A stretch of DNA of 40,009 nt, from NCBI GenBank assembly GCA_001002325.1, contig LCNZ01000008.1, positions 1 through 40,009 of the forward strand, read 5' to 3'. Under the pieces are notes generated by a model. That model did not search any database. It worked only from the letters and a program-made list of their open reading frames with translations, and was not told where the DNA came from. Source of the stretch: Candidatus Amesbacteria bacterium GW2011_GWB1_47_19 (GTDB lineage: Bacteria > Patescibacteriota > Microgenomatia > CAZETR01 > Amesbacteraceae). Positions 16,175 to 27,082 of this stretch are shown piece after piece; position 1 is the first letter of the stretch, and each line of letters opens with the position of its first letter. The translations under genes and the position numbers were made by a program.

Positions 16175-16579
16175 TTAGCGCTTGGGGCTTTGCTTTTTCC
16201 GGCGGGATTTACCTCCCATACCGACCATGCGGCGCTGACGCTTTCTGGAGTCGCGAGTCAAAAGACCGGCGGTGCGTAAAGCCGACCGGTAATCTGTTTT
16301 GAGAGCCGCCAGGGATCTGGCCAGGCCCAAAACCAGGGCGTCCAGCTGGCCGTTTGGTCCGCCTCCGTGGACTTTGACCGTAGCGGAATATTTTTGTAAA
16401 GACAGAAGGGAAAAGGGTAGCTGATACTTGGTTTTGGCAATCATCCCGGGAAAGTAGACAGAGACGGGTTTGTCATTGACGGAAATTTCCCCGCTACCGG
16501 AAATCAGGCGAACGGAAGCGATGGCTTGCTTGCGACGGCCTACGGCGCGGGATAATATTTTGGTTTTAGTTTCAGGCAT
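16175..16579 (-). CDS. rpsI: Ribosomal protein S9
   Basis: 134 residues, normal size. AVGRRKQAIASVRL at the start, VHGGGPNGQLDALVLGLARSL in the middle and LLTRDSRKRQRRMVG near the end are S9 hallmarks. The basic C-terminal tail, which reaches the ribosomal P site, ends in SPKR rather than the usual SKR. It is the last protein gene of the large operon, 3 nt after rplM, and precedes tRNA-Pro by 32 nt. Confidence 0.97.
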   Translation of the reverse strand: MPETKTKILSRAVGRRKQAIASVRLISGSGEISVNDKPVSVYFPGMIAKTKYQLPFSLLSLQKYSATVKVHGGGPNGQLDALVLGLARSLAALKTDYRSALRTAGLLTRDSRKRQRRMVGMGGKSRRKKQSPKR

Positions 16580-16582
16580 GGG

Positions 16583-17002
16583 TTAGGATGTTTTAAATTG
16601 GCTGGTATAAGGGTGGTCGGCTTCGGGATATACGTGGAGATGTTTTAGGATATCGGCTTTGAGCTTGTTGTCCGGCAACATGCCGGAAACCGCGTGGATG
16701 ATAACCTGCTCCGGACGGGTTTGGATAAGCCGGAAGAGAGGGGTAACGGTCATGCCGCCCGGATAGCCGGAGTGGCGATGATAGAGTTTTTGATCCATCT
16801 TGCGGCCGGTAACTTTGACTTTGGCAGCATTAACCACGACCACGTGATCCCCTATGTCCAGGTGGCGGACAAACTGAGGTTTGTGTTTACCCATGAGAAC
16901 GGCGGATATCCTGGTGGCCAGGCGACCGAGAATCTGACCTTCGGCATCGAAAAAATGCCAGTGCCTGGTAATTTGACGGGTGGAAAGAGAAAAAGTCTTC
17001 AT
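16583..17002 (-). CDS. rplM: Ribosomal protein L13
   Basis: 139 residues. HWHFFDAEGQILGRLATRIS, GDHVVVVNAAKVKVTGRK, and the HSGYPGG motif identify L13, an early-binding large-subunit protein. The usual rplM-rpsI pair is kept, here attached to the end of the RNA polymerase operon rather than standing alone. Confidence 0.97.
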   Translation of the reverse strand: MKTFSLSTRQITRHWHFFDAEGQILGRLATRISAVLMGKHKPQFVRHLDIGDHVVVVNAAKVKVTGRKMDQKLYHRHSGYPGGMTVTPLFRLIQTRPEQVIIHAVSGMLPDNKLKADILKHLHVYPEADHPYTSQFKTS

Positions 17003-17017
17003 GGCAGAGGAGAAATA

Positions 17018-17428
17018 TTATTTTCCGGTCTTTTTGACGGGTTTGGGTTCCGGTGTGACCGGGACCGGAGTAGCAGGTGCAGTAAATTCCATCCTGACCA
17101 TCGGAGCGTTGTCTCCCATCCGATTACCCAATTTAATCAAACGCAGGAAACCACCGGGGCGGATTTTGAAACGGGGAGCTAACTCATGAACCAATTTCTG
17201 GACCAGTTCCCGGTCAGGAATAACAGACTCGATCTGGCGGATGTCGCTTAAACGGGCACGCCGAGCCTGAGTGATGAGTTTTTCTATCAGAGGAACAGCT
17301 GCTTTAGCTTTGGCTTCGGTAGTCTCGATAGCTTCGGAACGGATCAGGGCTCCGGCCAAGCCTTTTAACAGTGCCTGACGCTGACCGGTGTCCCGGTTAA
17401 GTTTCTTGCCAAAAACATTGTGCGGCAT
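17018..17428 (-). CDS. rplQ: Ribosomal protein L17
   Basis: 136 residues. KKLNRDTGQRQALLKGLAGALI at the N-terminus and GGFLRLIKLGNRMGDNAPMVRMEF are L17 signatures; the protein lies at the peptide-exit region of the large subunit. It has a Pro/Lys-rich C-terminal tail (PVTPEPKPVKKTGK) beyond the conserved fold. It follows rpoA by 6 nt, the normal bacterial rpoA-rplQ order. Confidence 0.97.
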   Translation of the reverse strand: MPHNVFGKKLNRDTGQRQALLKGLAGALIRSEAIETTEAKAKAAVPLIEKLITQARRARLSDIRQIESVIPDRELVQKLVHELAPRFKIRPGGFLRLIKLGNRMGDNAPMVRMEFTAPATPVPVTPEPKPVKKTGK

Positions 17429-17434
17429 GTAACC

Positions 17435-18352
17435 TTAGGTGAGCTGAAAACCCCGCTGGGCAAGAGCGGCTTCGATAATTTTGACCGATTTTCCACCCAA
17501 GTTCTTGACTTTGGACAATTCAGTCTTGGGGACAGTCAAGAGATCGGCTACATTCTCGAATCCGGCCTTTTGCAAAGCGTTGGCAATCCGGGTCGGCAGA
17601 TCCAGTTCTTCGACAGCGACGTGGCTGCCGGAAGCTGTCCTGGCTGGAGAATCCTGGGAAACTATGTCCTGGCTGGCTGACTGAGGTTGAACTATGCTCT
17701 GGAAATAATCGACCAGGGTCTGGGCTGCGGCTTTGAGTGCGGACTCGGGGGAAACAGTTCCGTCTGTGGTGATATCCAGAATCAGCTTGTCAAAGTTGGT
17801 TACCCGACCTACACGGGTAGCCATGATTTCATAATTGACCCTGACGACGGGCGTAAAAGTGGCATCCGTGGGAATAACACCGACAGTGTTGCTTTTGCGG
17901 TCATCTGCGGGGGAATAGCCGTATCCTGATTCGACGTAAGCCTCGATTTCCAATTTACTGGCTTTGTCAGCCAGATTGGCTATGACCAAGTCGGGATTGG
18001 CAATAGTTACATCCGGAGGAGTCTCGAATTTCCCGGCGGTGACAGGTCCGGGGCCTTTGGCGGATAAATAAATCCGGGCAGGCTTGTCTCCGACATAAGT
18101 CGTACGGATCTGTTTTAGAGCCAAAACAAGCTGCACAATATCCTCCTTGACTCCGGGAAGAGAGGTAAACTGGTGACTGGCACCGGGAATGGAGACATGG
18201 GTAATGGCGGCACCCGGGATGGAGGTATACAAGACCCGGCGCAGGGCGTTGCCTAAAGTGTGGCCAAAACCCTGGGGTAAAGGTTCGATGATGAACCTAC
18301 CCGAGTGGGTTGAGGCAGATTCTGCTGTAATAGTAAATTGAGGTTGAGTCAT
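17435..18352 (-). CDS. rpoA: RNA polymerase alpha subunit
   Basis: 305 residues. The N-terminal assembly domain has FIIEPLPQGFGHTLGNALRRVLYTSIPGAAIT, the universal alpha motif. The C-terminal domain has LPTRIANALQKAGFENVADLLTVPKTELSKVKNLGGKSVKII, the helix-hairpin-helix that binds UP elements and activators. A Ser/Gln-rich linker joins them. It lies 1 nt after rpsD. Confidence 0.98.
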   Translation of the reverse strand: MTQPQFTITAESASTHSGRFIIEPLPQGFGHTLGNALRRVLYTSIPGAAITHVSIPGASHQFTSLPGVKEDIVQLVLALKQIRTTYVGDKPARIYLSAKGPGPVTAGKFETPPDVTIANPDLVIANLADKASKLEIEAYVESGYGYSPADDRKSNTVGVIPTDATFTPVVRVNYEIMATRVGRVTNFDKLILDITTDGTVSPESALKAAAQTLVDYFQSIVQPQSASQDIVSQDSPARTASGSHVAVEELDLPTRIANALQKAGFENVADLLTVPKTELSKVKNLGGKSVKIIEAALAQRGFQLT

Positions 18353-18353
18353 A

Positions 18354-18953
18354 TCAGCGGGAGTAGAACTCCACTATTAGTTGTTCATTAACCGGACTGT
18401 CAATTTCGGCTCTTTCGGGTAGGTGGACAATCTGTCCGACGACAGCCTTGCGTTTGAGCCAGGCAGGAGGGTTGAATTCGGCAGTATCAAGATGAGCCTT
18501 AATGTGAGGTATGGCAACCGCTTTGGGACCGAGGGCAACGGTCTGACCAGCTCTTGCCTGGTAGGAAGGGATCGTCACCCGCTTGCCGTCGACCAGGATA
18601 TGGCCGTGGGAAACGAGTTGACGAGCCATGGCACGGGTCGGGGAAAAACCCAGCCGGTAAACAACGTTGTCGAGGCGGGTTTCCAAAAAGCGGAGCAGGA
18701 CCTCACCAGTCTTGCCTCTCACTTTCTTAGCCTTGTTAAAGTACCCACGAAATTGCCTCTCAATTATAGCATAAGTTCTCTTGGTTTTCTGCTTTTCCCG
18801 AAGCTGGATCCCGTAATCCGACGGGCGCCTGGTACTTTTTGCGCCATGCTGACCCGGAGGCTGCGTGGGGCGACGAAGCTTGTTACCCTTGCCAAACAAG
18901 TCGAATCCCTCGCGGCGCGAGAGACGGTTCTTTGGTCCAGTATAGCGTGACAT
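18354..18953 (-). CDS. rpsD: Ribosomal protein S4
   Basis: 199 residues, normal size. RYTGPKNRLSRREG at the start, LRRPTQPPGQHG, then the S4 RNA-binding domain (RLDNVVYRLGFSPTRAMARQLVSHGHILVDGKRVTIPSY). S4 starts small-subunit assembly and can repress its operon in other bacteria. S13 and S11, which normally lie directly before it, are absent; S7 is the upstream neighbour. Confidence 0.97.
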   Translation of the reverse strand: MSRYTGPKNRLSRREGFDLFGKGNKLRRPTQPPGQHGAKSTRRPSDYGIQLREKQKTKRTYAIIERQFRGYFNKAKKVRGKTGEVLLRFLETRLDNVVYRLGFSPTRAMARQLVSHGHILVDGKRVTIPSYQARAGQTVALGPKAVAIPHIKAHLDTAEFNPPAWLKRKAVVGQIVHLPERAEIDSPVNEQLIVEFYSR

Positions 18954-18959
18954 AATTTG

Positions 18960-19436
18960 TTACCAGCGGAAATGGGCGAAGGCTTTATTGGCTTCGGCCA
19001 TACGGTGAGTATCATTTTTCTTTTTGACAGCTCCCCCGGCATTATTCAGGGCGTCGATAATTTCTGCGGACAGTTTTTCGGCAAACGTATGAAACTGAGA
19101 ATTGGAGCGTTCACGGGCGGCGATAATTAACCAACGAATGGCCAATGCATCCCGACGCGGTCCCCTGACCGGCGAGGGAACCTGATAGGCGGCTCCTCCG
19201 ATTCTGCGGGAACGGACTTCCATCTGAGGCTTAATATTTTCCAGTGCTGTCAAAAATCCTGCCAGAGGGTCCGATCCGGTTTGAGAGCGGATCAGATCAA
19301 AACACTTGTAGACCTGGGCGGCGGCAACAGACTTTTTCCCGTCCTGCATGACCCCGTTGATTAATTTTGAAATCAGCGGTGAACCGTACACGGAATCGGG
19401 AATAACGGGTCTGATGATAGCGGGTTTACTGCGCAT
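18960..19436 (-). CDS. rpsG: Ribosomal protein S7
   Basis: 158 residues. LISKLINGVMQDGKKSVA, then ALENIKPQMEVRSRRIGGAAYQVP, and ALAIRWLI are S7 signatures; S7 organises the 3' domain of 16S rRNA. It follows rpsL by 5 nt as in the str operon, but fusA and tuf do not follow. Confidence 0.97.
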   Translation of the reverse strand: MRSKPAIIRPVIPDSVYGSPLISKLINGVMQDGKKSVAAAQVYKCFDLIRSQTGSDPLAGFLTALENIKPQMEVRSRRIGGAAYQVPSPVRGPRRDALAIRWLIIAARERSNSQFHTFAEKLSAEIIDALNNAGGAVKKKNDTHRMAEANKAFAHFRW

Positions 19437-19441
19437 AAGAA

Positions 19442-19876
19442 TCAGCTGGCGGCGGCAACTTTAGGACCGGATGTGGTTTTGGTTCCGTAACGGGAACGCC
19501 CTTGTTTGCGGTTTTCCACCCCTCCGGCGTCAAATTTACCCCGGACGATATGATATTTAACTCCAGGTAGGTCCTTTACCCGACCGCCTCTGACGAGAAC
19601 AATGGCATGTTCAGCGATGTTGTGACCGATGCCCGGGATGTAGGCGGTGACTTCAGTTTTGTTGGACAAACGGACACGGGCGACTTTACGTAAGGCCGAG
19701 TTGGGCTTTCTGGGAGTCATAGTTCTAACCAGAGTCACTACTCCACGCTTGAATGGGTTGGGAACATCCGAAAAGTGCCTGTCCTTGGCATTGAAACTTC
19801 GCCGCAGACCGGTAGCCCTGACTTTTTTGGATTTGGCTGTACGACCTTTTTTGATGAGCTGGTTAATAGTCGGCAT
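19442..19876 (-). CDS. rpsL: Ribosomal protein S12
   Basis: 144 residues. [11 protein letters not shown] at the start, [17 protein letters not shown], and [18 protein letters not shown] are S12 motifs of the decoding centre. Residue R56 in TPRKPNS stands at the position of E. coli Lys42, where Arg is a classical streptomycin-resistance change; the PGV loop with its Lys is normal. The C-terminus has a short extension (SGPKVAAAS). The gene is 6 nt after rpoC. Confidence 0.97.
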   Translation of the reverse strand: MPTINQLIKKGRTAKSKKVRATGLRRSFNAKDRHFSDVPNPFKRGVVTLVRTMTPRKPNSALRKVARVRLSNKTEVTAYIPGIGHNIAEHAIVLVRGGRVKDLPGVKYHIVRGKFDAGGVENRKQGRSRYGTKTTSGPKVAAAS

Positions 19877-19882
19877 ATGGAA

Positions 19883-22800
19883 TTAAATTATAGCTGCTCT
19901 CTCGGGAGAGGTGGGAATCAGGCGGCCGATGATAACATTTTCCTTTAGTCCGATTAAAGGGTCAATGCGACCTTCGACAGCAGCGTCTGCAAGCTGCGAA
20001 GTGGTTTCAATAAACGAAGCCGCTGACAACCAAGAAGCGGTTTTGAGGGCGGCACGTGTAATACCCAAAACAACAACCTGGGCAGAGGCGGGTTCGCCTC
20101 CGGCGGCCAGAACTTTGGTGTTTTCTGTTTCAAAAGCCGCCCGGTCGAGAATGTCTCCGGGGAGTAGGGCAGTATCACCCTGGGAAAGCACACGGACCCG
20201 GTCACTCATGCGGCGGACTATAACTTCAAAATGCTTGTCGTGGATCGGTACCCCCTGGGATTCATAAACCAGCTGAATTTCCTCGATCAGATATTCCTGG
20301 GATCCCCGAAGTCCGCGGACTTCCAGGACTTCCTTGATGTCCAGAGAACCGGTGGCGAGTTGGGAGCCGGAGGTAATGAGCTGTCCGTCTTCAACCCGGA
20401 GTTCAGCGGTCAGAGGGATCAGGTATTCGCGTTCCTCGATGGGTTTGACAGATGTGTTGCGGATGCGGACTTTGTAACCAGCTTCGGTTTCGGTGACTTC
20501 GGTTTTGCCAGATATTTCTGCCAACGGAGAAACCATTTTAGGCGTCCGGGCTTCAAATAATTCCTCGACCCGGGGTAACCCTTGGGTAACGTCAATACTG
20601 CCTACGGACAGACCTCCCCGTTTACCATGTAGGGTCATCTGGGTGCCGGGTTCTCCGATGCTTTGGGCGGCGATAACTCCCACCGGGTCGCCAATCTGGG
20701 TCAGATCCATGGTACTCAGATTCCAACCATAACAGTGCGCGCAAATACCATATTTGGAATTGCAGGTCAGGGGAGACCGGACATTGGCTTCGGAAATCTG
20801 ATGCCGTTCGATTTCTGCTATTTTTTCCTCGTCCAGCATAGTTCCGGCAGGATAAAGTACTTTGCGGGATTTAGGAACCTGCAGGTCAGCAGCCAAGAAC
20901 CGTCCGAACAGACGAGCCAGAAATGCCTTCGGACGTCTACCGGAACGGGTAATCGTCAACCCGGGTGAGGCCTGACAATCTTCCTGACGGACTATTACAT
21001 CATGAGCAACATCAACCAATCTGCGAGTTAAATAACCAGCGTCGGCGGTTCTGATAGCCGTATCAGATAGACCTTTGCGCTCGCCTCGGGCAGCGGAGAC
21101 GTATTCGAAAGTAGAAAATCCCTCGCGATAATTACTCTTCAGAGGTAGATCAACTATTCGTCCCATCGGGTCAACTACCAGACCCCGCATAGCGGAGAGC
21201 ATCCGGACCTGTTCCCGAGAGGCTTTTCCTGCTCCGGCATCGATAATAACGCGGATGGGATTGTTGGAATCAAACAAACTCCAAGTAGCGTCAGCCAGCT
21301 GTTCCGCCGTTTCCAACCAAACTTCCTGAGCCAGGCGTTTTTTCTCCTCAGCAGTAATAAGCCCCATGGAGAAATTGGATTCAATTTCGGCAACACGTCC
21401 GTTAGCCCGGGTAATAAATTCTGTTTTTTGGGTGGAAATGACACAGTCGGTGATACTGACTGAGAGACCGGACAAGGTACCTGCCCAAAAGCCGAGAGTC
21501 TTAATATCATCAATCAGTTTGACGATGGTGCTGGTATCGTAAAGTTTGAAGGCGCGGCTGAAAAGTCGCACCATGACTGAGCGGCTGACAGATTCGTTGA
21601 CAAACCGCAACGCTTCGGGAAGTATTTCGTTGAATAGCAGGCGGCCAGGTGTGGATTCGATAATCTGTCCGTCGAGCTGTACTTTTATCGACTGACGTAA
21701 CGCCACAAACCCAGAACTGTGGGCCAAAATCGCTTCCTGGGGAGACGCAAATACCGACGGATAAGCCTGGGTCCGGGAATCTACCGAGGTAAGATAGTAA
21801 TTTCCGAGGGCGATTTCCTTGGTGGAGGGGATGGAAATAGGCATACCATCTGCGGGTTTTCTGAGGTTTTGTTCCGGCATCATTAGTTGTTTGACTTCGG
21901 TAATAGCTTCTTGGCTGAGAGGAACGTGGACCGCCATCTGGTCGCCGTCAAAATCGGCGTTAAAACCAGCGCAAATACAGGGGTGAATCTGGATAGCCGA
22001 ACCCTCAATAAGCAGAGGGTAAAAAGCCTGGATAGAGAGCTTGTGCAAGGTGGGGGCCCGGTTTAAAAGAATGGGGTGGGAGCGAGTAATGTCTTCCAGA
22101 ATATCGAAAACTTCGGGGGGGCGGGTTTCGAGGAGATTTTTCGCTGACTTAACGTTGGGGGCCAAACCCTGGACTATCATCTGGCGTAGGACAAATGGTT
22201 TGAACATTTCCAGAGCCATATCCTTTGGCAACCCACACTGATTGATCTTGAGCTCGGGACCTACGACAATGACTGAACGGCCGGAATAATCCACTCTTTT
22301 ACCTAAAAGATTTTGGCGGAAACGGCCTTGTTTGCCGCGGAGAATATCGGAAAGCGATTTGGAATGGGCAGATGCGGGCAAACGAGTGGAGCGGGTAGAG
22401 CGCTGAGTGGAATCAATAAGCGCGTCGACAGCCTCCTGAAGCATTCTCTTTTCGTTTCTAAGGATGATTTCCGGAGCTCCCAGATCGATAAGATGCTTTA
22501 AACGGTTGTTGCGGTTGATGACCCGACGGTAAAGGTCATTGAGATCTGAAGTGGCAAATCTACCTCCCGAAAGCTGAACCATGGGTCGCAAATCGGGTGG
22601 AATTACAGGCAGAATCTTTAAAACCATCCAGGACGGACTAATACCCGCCCGGCGCAGACCATCAACCACCCGCAAGCGTTTGGTGGCTTTGATATGACGT
22701 TGACCGGAAGTAGCAGCCACTTCCTGGCGGAGGGAATTGGAGAGATTGTCCAGGTCCAGATGTTTGATGACATCCAGTATTGCCTCGGCTCCCATGCCGA

Positions 22801-23632
22801 CGGTGGCAAAGCTCAAAGCGTCGTACTCTACTAGCTTAGTGTACTCGTCCTCGGTGATGATACTGGCCGGCCGGACACCTTCTGCAATATCCGAAAGCCG
22901 GTCATAAAGACTGGTAATTTTTTCCATCTCGGACGTTTCCTGATCTATGAGTGTTTGAAGAGATTGTTTGGCCTTTAGCTGTAATTGATCCAATGCCAGG
23001 GCGGAGGCGTCCTCGTTTAAGGCCTGGTCTCTGACGTCTTTCTCCTGTTCGCGGGAAGCTTTCTCGATTTCCTGTCTGCGGGCAGAATAGTCTGATTTGG
23101 CGGCTTCTTTTTTATCCACTCCTTCACGATGTAAGTGTTCCAAAGTTTTTATCCGGGCAGATTCGTCCACAGAAGTGACGACATACTGCGCGAAATAGAT
23201 CACTGACTCCAAGGCTTTGGGTGGAACATCCAGAAGTAGTGATAACCGGGAGGGTGCACCTTTGAAATACCAGACATGGGTAACAGGTGAGGCCAGAGTG
23301 ATATGTCCCATGCGCTCGCGACGGACGCGGGAATGGGTCACTTCAACACCACATTTATCACACACGATACCCTTATAACGGATGCGCTTATACTTACCAC
23401 AATAGCATTCCCAATCTTTTACGGGGCCAAATATGCGTTCGTCAAAGAGGCCATCTTTTTCGGGGCGGAGCGTCCGGTAATTTATCGTTTCGGGCTTAGT
23501 AACTTCACCGTGAGACCAGGTTTTGATGACTTCGGGTGAAGCCAGTTTGAGTTGGAGAGACGTGAAATCGTAAATATTTTTAAATGTATCCTGATGATTG
23601 TCGGTTTTTTGACTCATATTTATAGTAGCCAA
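19883..23632 (-). CDS. rpoC: RNA polymerase beta' subunit
   Basis: 1249 residues. The N-terminal zinc site is ECYCGKYKR...[21 protein letters not shown] (from 558) holds the three catalytic Asp residues that bind Mg2+. The second zinc site is CQ...[14 protein letters not shown]. The trigger-loop and bridge-helix region around [21 protein letters not shown] is present; the motif carries GKRGG where many bacteria have TFHTGG-type sequence. It starts 2 nt after rpoB and is followed by rpsL, as in the rpoBC-str arrangement without L7/L12. Confidence 0.98.
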   Translation of the reverse strand: MATINMSQKTDNHQDTFKNIYDFTSLQLKLASPEVIKTWSHGEVTKPETINYRTLRPEKDGLFDERIFGPVKDWECYCGKYKRIRYKGIVCDKCGVEVTHSRVRRERMGHITLASPVTHVWYFKGAPSRLSLLLDVPPKALESVIYFAQYVVTSVDESARIKTLEHLHREGVDKKEAAKSDYSARRQEIEKASREQEKDVRDQALNEDASALALDQLQLKAKQSLQTLIDQETSEMEKITSLYDRLSDIAEGVRPASIITEDEYTKLVEYDALSFATVGMGAEAILDVIKHLDLDNLSNSLRQEVAATSGQRHIKATKRLRVVDGLRRAGISPSWMVLKILPVIPPDLRPMVQLSGGRFATSDLNDLYRRVINRNNRLKHLIDLGAPEIILRNEKRMLQEAVDALIDSTQRSTRSTRLPASAHSKSLSDILRGKQGRFRQNLLGKRVDYSGRSVIVVGPELKINQCGLPKDMALEMFKPFVLRQMIVQGLAPNVKSAKNLLETRPPEVFDILEDITRSHPILLNRAPTLHKLSIQAFYPLLIEGSAIQIHPCICAGFNADFDGDQMAVHVPLSQEAITEVKQLMMPEQNLRKPADGMPISIPSTKEIALGNYYLTSVDSRTQAYPSVFASPQEAILAHSSGFVALRQSIKVQLDGQIIESTPGRLLFNEILPEALRFVNESVSRSVMVRLFSRAFKLYDTSTIVKLIDDIKTLGFWAGTLSGLSVSITDCVISTQKTEFITRANGRVAEIESNFSMGLITAEEKKRLAQEVWLETAEQLADATWSLFDSNNPIRVIIDAGAGKASREQVRMLSAMRGLVVDPMGRIVDLPLKSNYREGFSTFEYVSAARGERKGLSDTAIRTADAGYLTRRLVDVAHDVIVRQEDCQASPGLTITRSGRRPKAFLARLFGRFLAADLQVPKSRKVLYPAGTMLDEEKIAEIERHQISEANVRSPLTCNSKYGICAHCYGWNLSTMDLTQIGDPVGVIAAQSIGEPGTQMTLHGKRGGLSVGSIDVTQGLPRVEELFEARTPKMVSPLAEISGKTEVTETEAGYKVRIRNTSVKPIEEREYLIPLTAELRVEDGQLITSGSQLATGSLDIKEVLEVRGLRGSQEYLIEEIQLVYESQGVPIHDKHFEVIVRRMSDRVRVLSQGDTALLPGDILDRAAFETENTKVLAAGGEPASAQVVVLGITRAALKTASWLSAASFIETTSQLADAAVEGRIDPLIGLKENVIIGRLIPTSPERAAII

Positions 23633-23634
23633 TT

Positions 23635-26600
23635 TTAGAGGTTTTCCTCAGGAGCTGACTCAGACAACTGGTTGGATTGGGGTACTAATACTGCCGCTTC
23701 ATCAGTGACTGCAGAAACAACCGATTCCTCAGCGGGTTTGACTTTAACACCGATGGGTATCACCTGAAGACCCAGACTCTGGAGCTCCTTGACCAAGACG
23801 TTGAAGGATTCTGGAACGGAGCTTGTGGGAATTTCGAGTCCTTTAACAATTGCCTCAAAGGCTTTTGCCCGGCCGACTACGTCGTCTGATTTGATTGTTA
23901 ACATTTCCTGAAGGGTATGGGCTGCCTTATGAGCTTCCAAAGCCCAGACTTCCATCTCTCCCAAGCGCTGGCCTCCCATTTGGGCTTTGCCACCCAAAGG
24001 CTGTTGGGTAACCAGAGAATAGGGACCTGTGGATCTGGCGTGGGTTTTATCTTCCACCATATGGTGAAGTTTGAGAATGTATCCGATACCAACGACTGTG
24101 GGTTCCTGAAACGGCAGTCCGGTGCGACCATCGATGAGAACCGATTTACCGTTGACGGGTAGTCCGGCTGCCTCCATCTGAGTAGCTATTTGATCCTCGG
24201 TAACCTGTTCGAAGGCGGGGACAGCGACCTTACGGCCAAGTTTGGTCATTGCCCAACCAAGACGGGCTTCCAGAAGCTGACCCAAATTCATACGGGCAAG
24301 AACTGAAATCGGCGAAATCATAACGTCTACCGGGGTTCCATCAGCCAAGTGGGGCATATCCGCTACGGGAATGATGCGGCTGATGACACCCTTATTGCCG
24401 TGCCGTCCGGCTAATTTGTCGCCGACACTGATTTTGCGCACCTGGGCGACTTTGACAATTACCCGTTTATTGACACCTGGAGGCAATTCATCCCCGACTT
24501 CACGGTCCAGCATCTGGATGTCGACGACTATTCCCCGTTCTCCGTGGGGCATACGCAGTGAGGTATCCCGCACATCACGAGCTTTTTCGCCGAATATTGC
24601 CCGGAGAAGTCTTTCCTCCGCCGAGAGTTCAGTCTCTCCTTTAGGGGCAATTTTTCCTACCAAAATGTCATTGGGACTGACTTCGGAGCCGACGGCGACT
24701 ATACCCTCTGAATCCAGGTTGGCAAGATATATTTCACCAACGTTGGGAATGTCCCGGGTTAATTCCTCAGGACCGAGTTTGGTGTCTACCACATCGGCTT
24801 CATATTCCTCGACATGGATGGAAGTCAAAATATCCTCCCGAACGAGACGGTCGGAAATGACGATAGCGTCTTCGTAACCTAATCCCTCAAACGAAGTATA
24901 GGCAATTACCAGGTTCTGGCCGAGGGCAAGTTCACCAGCCTGGGATGCGGGACCGTCGATAATAAGCTGGCCCTTGGTGACTTTCTGCCCCAGAGAGACG
25001 GTGGGCTGTTGGTTGTAGCAGGAGCTCTGGGAAGTGCGCTTGAATTTGATCAAATTATATGTTTCTAGGTCTCCTTTGAGAGAAATATACTCCGCCGATT
25101 CGGCTTTCTCCGGCTTTTTATCAAGTTTGAAAACTATTTTTTGGGAATCCACGTAAGTTACAGTACCTGAATGGCGAGCGTAAACACACCAACCCATAGC
25201 GGATGAGACTTCCTTTTCCATACCCGTACCCACTACCGGACTCTCGGGTTTCAGTAGCGGAACGGCCTGTGTTTGCATATTGGCACCCATAAGCGCCCGA
25301 TTGGCAGCATCGTTGGCCAGGAAGGGGATGAGAGAAGCTGACGTACCGACCACCTGACGGGGAACAGCATCGATCAAATCAGCCGATTCTACAGGTCCTT
25401 CCGAAAACGATCCGCGGTAACGGATAGGAAGCCAGGTTTCTTGAATATATCCGTCGCGGTCCAAGTGGATATCGCTGTGGGAGATGTGGTAATTTTCCTC
25501 ATCATCGGCCGTTAAATAAATGATATCGTTACTGATTTTGGTTCTAACTTTGCCGCCGGATTTTTCCTTTATAACTTTGCGGTACGGAACCTCTAAAAAG
25601 CCATAATCGTTAACCCGGGTATAAAGGGCCAGATAAGTTACCAGACCGATATTTGCTCCTTCAGGAGAACGGACCGGGTCAATCCGACCGTATTGACTGG
25701 AATTGACATCTCGGATGCTGAAAGAAGCTCTTTCCCGGGTAATACCACCACGACCCATAACGGTCAGGCGGCGGAGATGATCAATTTCAGACAATGGATT
25801 GGTCTGCTCCAGTATCTGGGAAAGTTGGGAACTACGGAAAAATTCGTTGACGGCGGCGATGACGGGACGGGCATTGACGAGCATACCCGGATGGACCAGA
25901 TCATCTGTGGAAACCAGGCTCATTTTTTCTTTGATTGCGCGTTCCAGACGAAGCAGACCATCCCGGAATGCGGTCTGACCTACCAGTTCACCGACCCGCC
26001 GGATACGACGGTTGGCCAGATGATCTATATCGTCGATTTTTCCCTGACCATTTTGCAAACGGATAAGATAGGAGACCGTGGATACCAGGTCGTCCCGGGT
26101 CAGAACCTGGCTTTCGGAAGAAAGTTCCAGCCGCTTATTTAATTTGTAACGGCCAACCCGACCCAGATCATAACGCCGGGGGTTGAAAAAGAGGTCGTAG
26201 AGTAAACGCTGGGCGTTCTCAAGAACTATTGGTTCACCCGGGCGCATTTTCTTGTAGATTTCCACCAATGCTTCCTGAGTGGATTTGGTGGTATCCTTGG
26301 CCAGACTACTTTCTAGGTAATGATGGCTTTCATCGGAGTCGCTGGCGGAGAATAATTCCTGCAGTTGTTCGTCCTGGGAAAAACCCATTGCCCGTAAGAG
26401 GGCGGTAACCACAAACTTGCGGCGACGATCCACCCTGACAGAAATGACATCTGAACGTGAAATTTCAAATTCCAGCCAAGTACCGCGGATAGGACGCAAT
26501 TCGGCGGTATGGAGCAGCCTGCCTGAGGCTGCATCCAGTTCGGCTCCGAAATAGACACCGGGTGATCTGACAAGCTGATTGATGACCGCCCGCTCGACAC

Positions 26601-26964
26601 CATTTATTATAAAGCTGCCCTGATCGGTCATCTGGGGAATATCCCCCAGAAATACTTCCTGTGAAGAGGACTTCCCTGTTTGTTTGTTGGTGAGTTTGGC
26701 CTGAACCCGCAACGGAGAGGAAAAAGTCAAACCTTTATACAAAGCCTGCTGAGGGGTGAGGTTGGGCTTTTCCACAGAGTGGTCGAGAAATACCAACGAC
26801 CAGTTTTTGCCGGTAAAATCATCTATGGGGTTTATTTCCGACAGACTTACCGAAATACCAGTTGCCAGAAATTCATGCCAAGAGTCCCGCTGGATTTGAT
26901 TCAAATTCAGAGGTGGAAGATTGGAATACGATTTTCCCCAGTAAAGACGATTAGCTGATGACAT
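23635..26964 (-). CDS. rpoB: RNA polymerase beta subunit
   Basis: 1109 residues. [67 protein letters not shown] and the C-terminal [40 protein letters not shown] are all diagnostic. In the rifampicin region Glu386 and Thr401 replace E. coli Asp516 and Ser531. A Ser/Glu/Val-rich tail follows the conserved end. ATG 26964 has no Shine-Dalgarno. It is the first gene of the operon; rplJ/rplL are not upstream, where mltG lies instead. Confidence 0.98.
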   Translation of the reverse strand: MSSANRLYWGKSYSNLPPLNLNQIQRDSWHEFLATGISVSLSEINPIDDFTGKNWSLVFLDHSVEKPNLTPQQALYKGLTFSSPLRVQAKLTNKQTGKSSSQEVFLGDIPQMTDQGSFIINGVERAVINQLVRSPGVYFGAELDAASGRLLHTAELRPIRGTWLEFEISRSDVISVRVDRRRKFVVTALLRAMGFSQDEQLQELFSASDSDESHHYLESSLAKDTTKSTQEALVEIYKKMRPGEPIVLENAQRLLYDLFFNPRRYDLGRVGRYKLNKRLELSSESQVLTRDDLVSTVSYLIRLQNGQGKIDDIDHLANRRIRRVGELVGQTAFRDGLLRLERAIKEKMSLVSTDDLVHPGMLVNARPVIAAVNEFFRSSQLSQILEQTNPLSEIDHLRRLTVMGRGGITRERASFSIRDVNSSQYGRIDPVRSPEGANIGLVTYLALYTRVNDYGFLEVPYRKVIKEKSGGKVRTKISNDIIYLTADDEENYHISHSDIHLDRDGYIQETWLPIRYRGSFSEGPVESADLIDAVPRQVVGTSASLIPFLANDAANRALMGANMQTQAVPLLKPESPVVGTGMEKEVSSAMGWCVYARHSGTVTYVDSQKIVFKLDKKPEKAESAEYISLKGDLETYNLIKFKRTSQSSCYNQQPTVSLGQKVTKGQLIIDGPASQAGELALGQNLVIAYTSFEGLGYEDAIVISDRLVREDILTSIHVEEYEADVVDTKLGPEELTRDIPNVGEIYLANLDSEGIVAVGSEVSPNDILVGKIAPKGETELSAEERLLRAIFGEKARDVRDTSLRMPHGERGIVVDIQMLDREVGDELPPGVNKRVIVKVAQVRKISVGDKLAGRHGNKGVISRIIPVADMPHLADGTPVDVMISPISVLARMNLGQLLEARLGWAMTKLGRKVAVPAFEQVTEDQIATQMEAAGLPVNGKSVLIDGRTGLPFQEPTVVGIGYILKLHHMVEDKTHARSTGPYSLVTQQPLGGKAQMGGQRLGEMEVWALEAHKAAHTLQEMLTIKSDDVVGRAKAFEAIVKGLEIPTSSVPESFNVLVKELQSLGLQVIPIGVKVKPAEESVVSAVTDEAAVLVPQSNQLSESAPEENL

Positions 26965-26987
26965 CGGGGTTTTTCGGGCGGGAAATG

Positions 26988-27039
26988 AAAAAAGCCCTCT
27001 GGGCGCAAAAAAGGCGGGCTGATGTTAAATTCAGCCTGC
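26988..27039 (-). terminator. Tandem terminator-like hairpins in the rpoB leader
   Basis: Minus-strand hairpin 1 (27039-27013): GCAGGCTGA and TCAGCCCGC pair around an 8-nt loop and are followed by TTTTTT (27012-27007). Hairpin 2 (27004-26994): GCCC-AGA-GGGC followed by TTTTTT (26993-26988). They lie downstream of the rpoB promoter and 24 nt before the start codon, so they may act as an attenuator, not only as the end of the mltG transcript. Confidence 0.65.
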
Positions 27040-27053
27040 TTGAGATTTGGTTT

Positions 27054-27082
27054 CTTATATCAGAGGCGAAGATATTTGTCAA
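27054..27082 (-). promoter_or_regulatory. Strong sigma70-type promoter of the rpoB operon
   Basis: Minus-strand TTGACA (27082-27077), 17-nt spacer, TATAAG (27059-27054). The -35 lies in the last codons of mltG and the -10 directly follows the mltG TGA. It is the best promoter match in the window and should start the leader around 27047. Confidence 0.75.

Noticed and set aside
16694-17182. 162-residue plus-strand ORF across rplM and rplQ
   Set aside because: It runs opposite to two certain ribosomal genes and has no family features. The same holds for long plus-strand ORFs over rpsD, rpoB, rpoC and ftsK.
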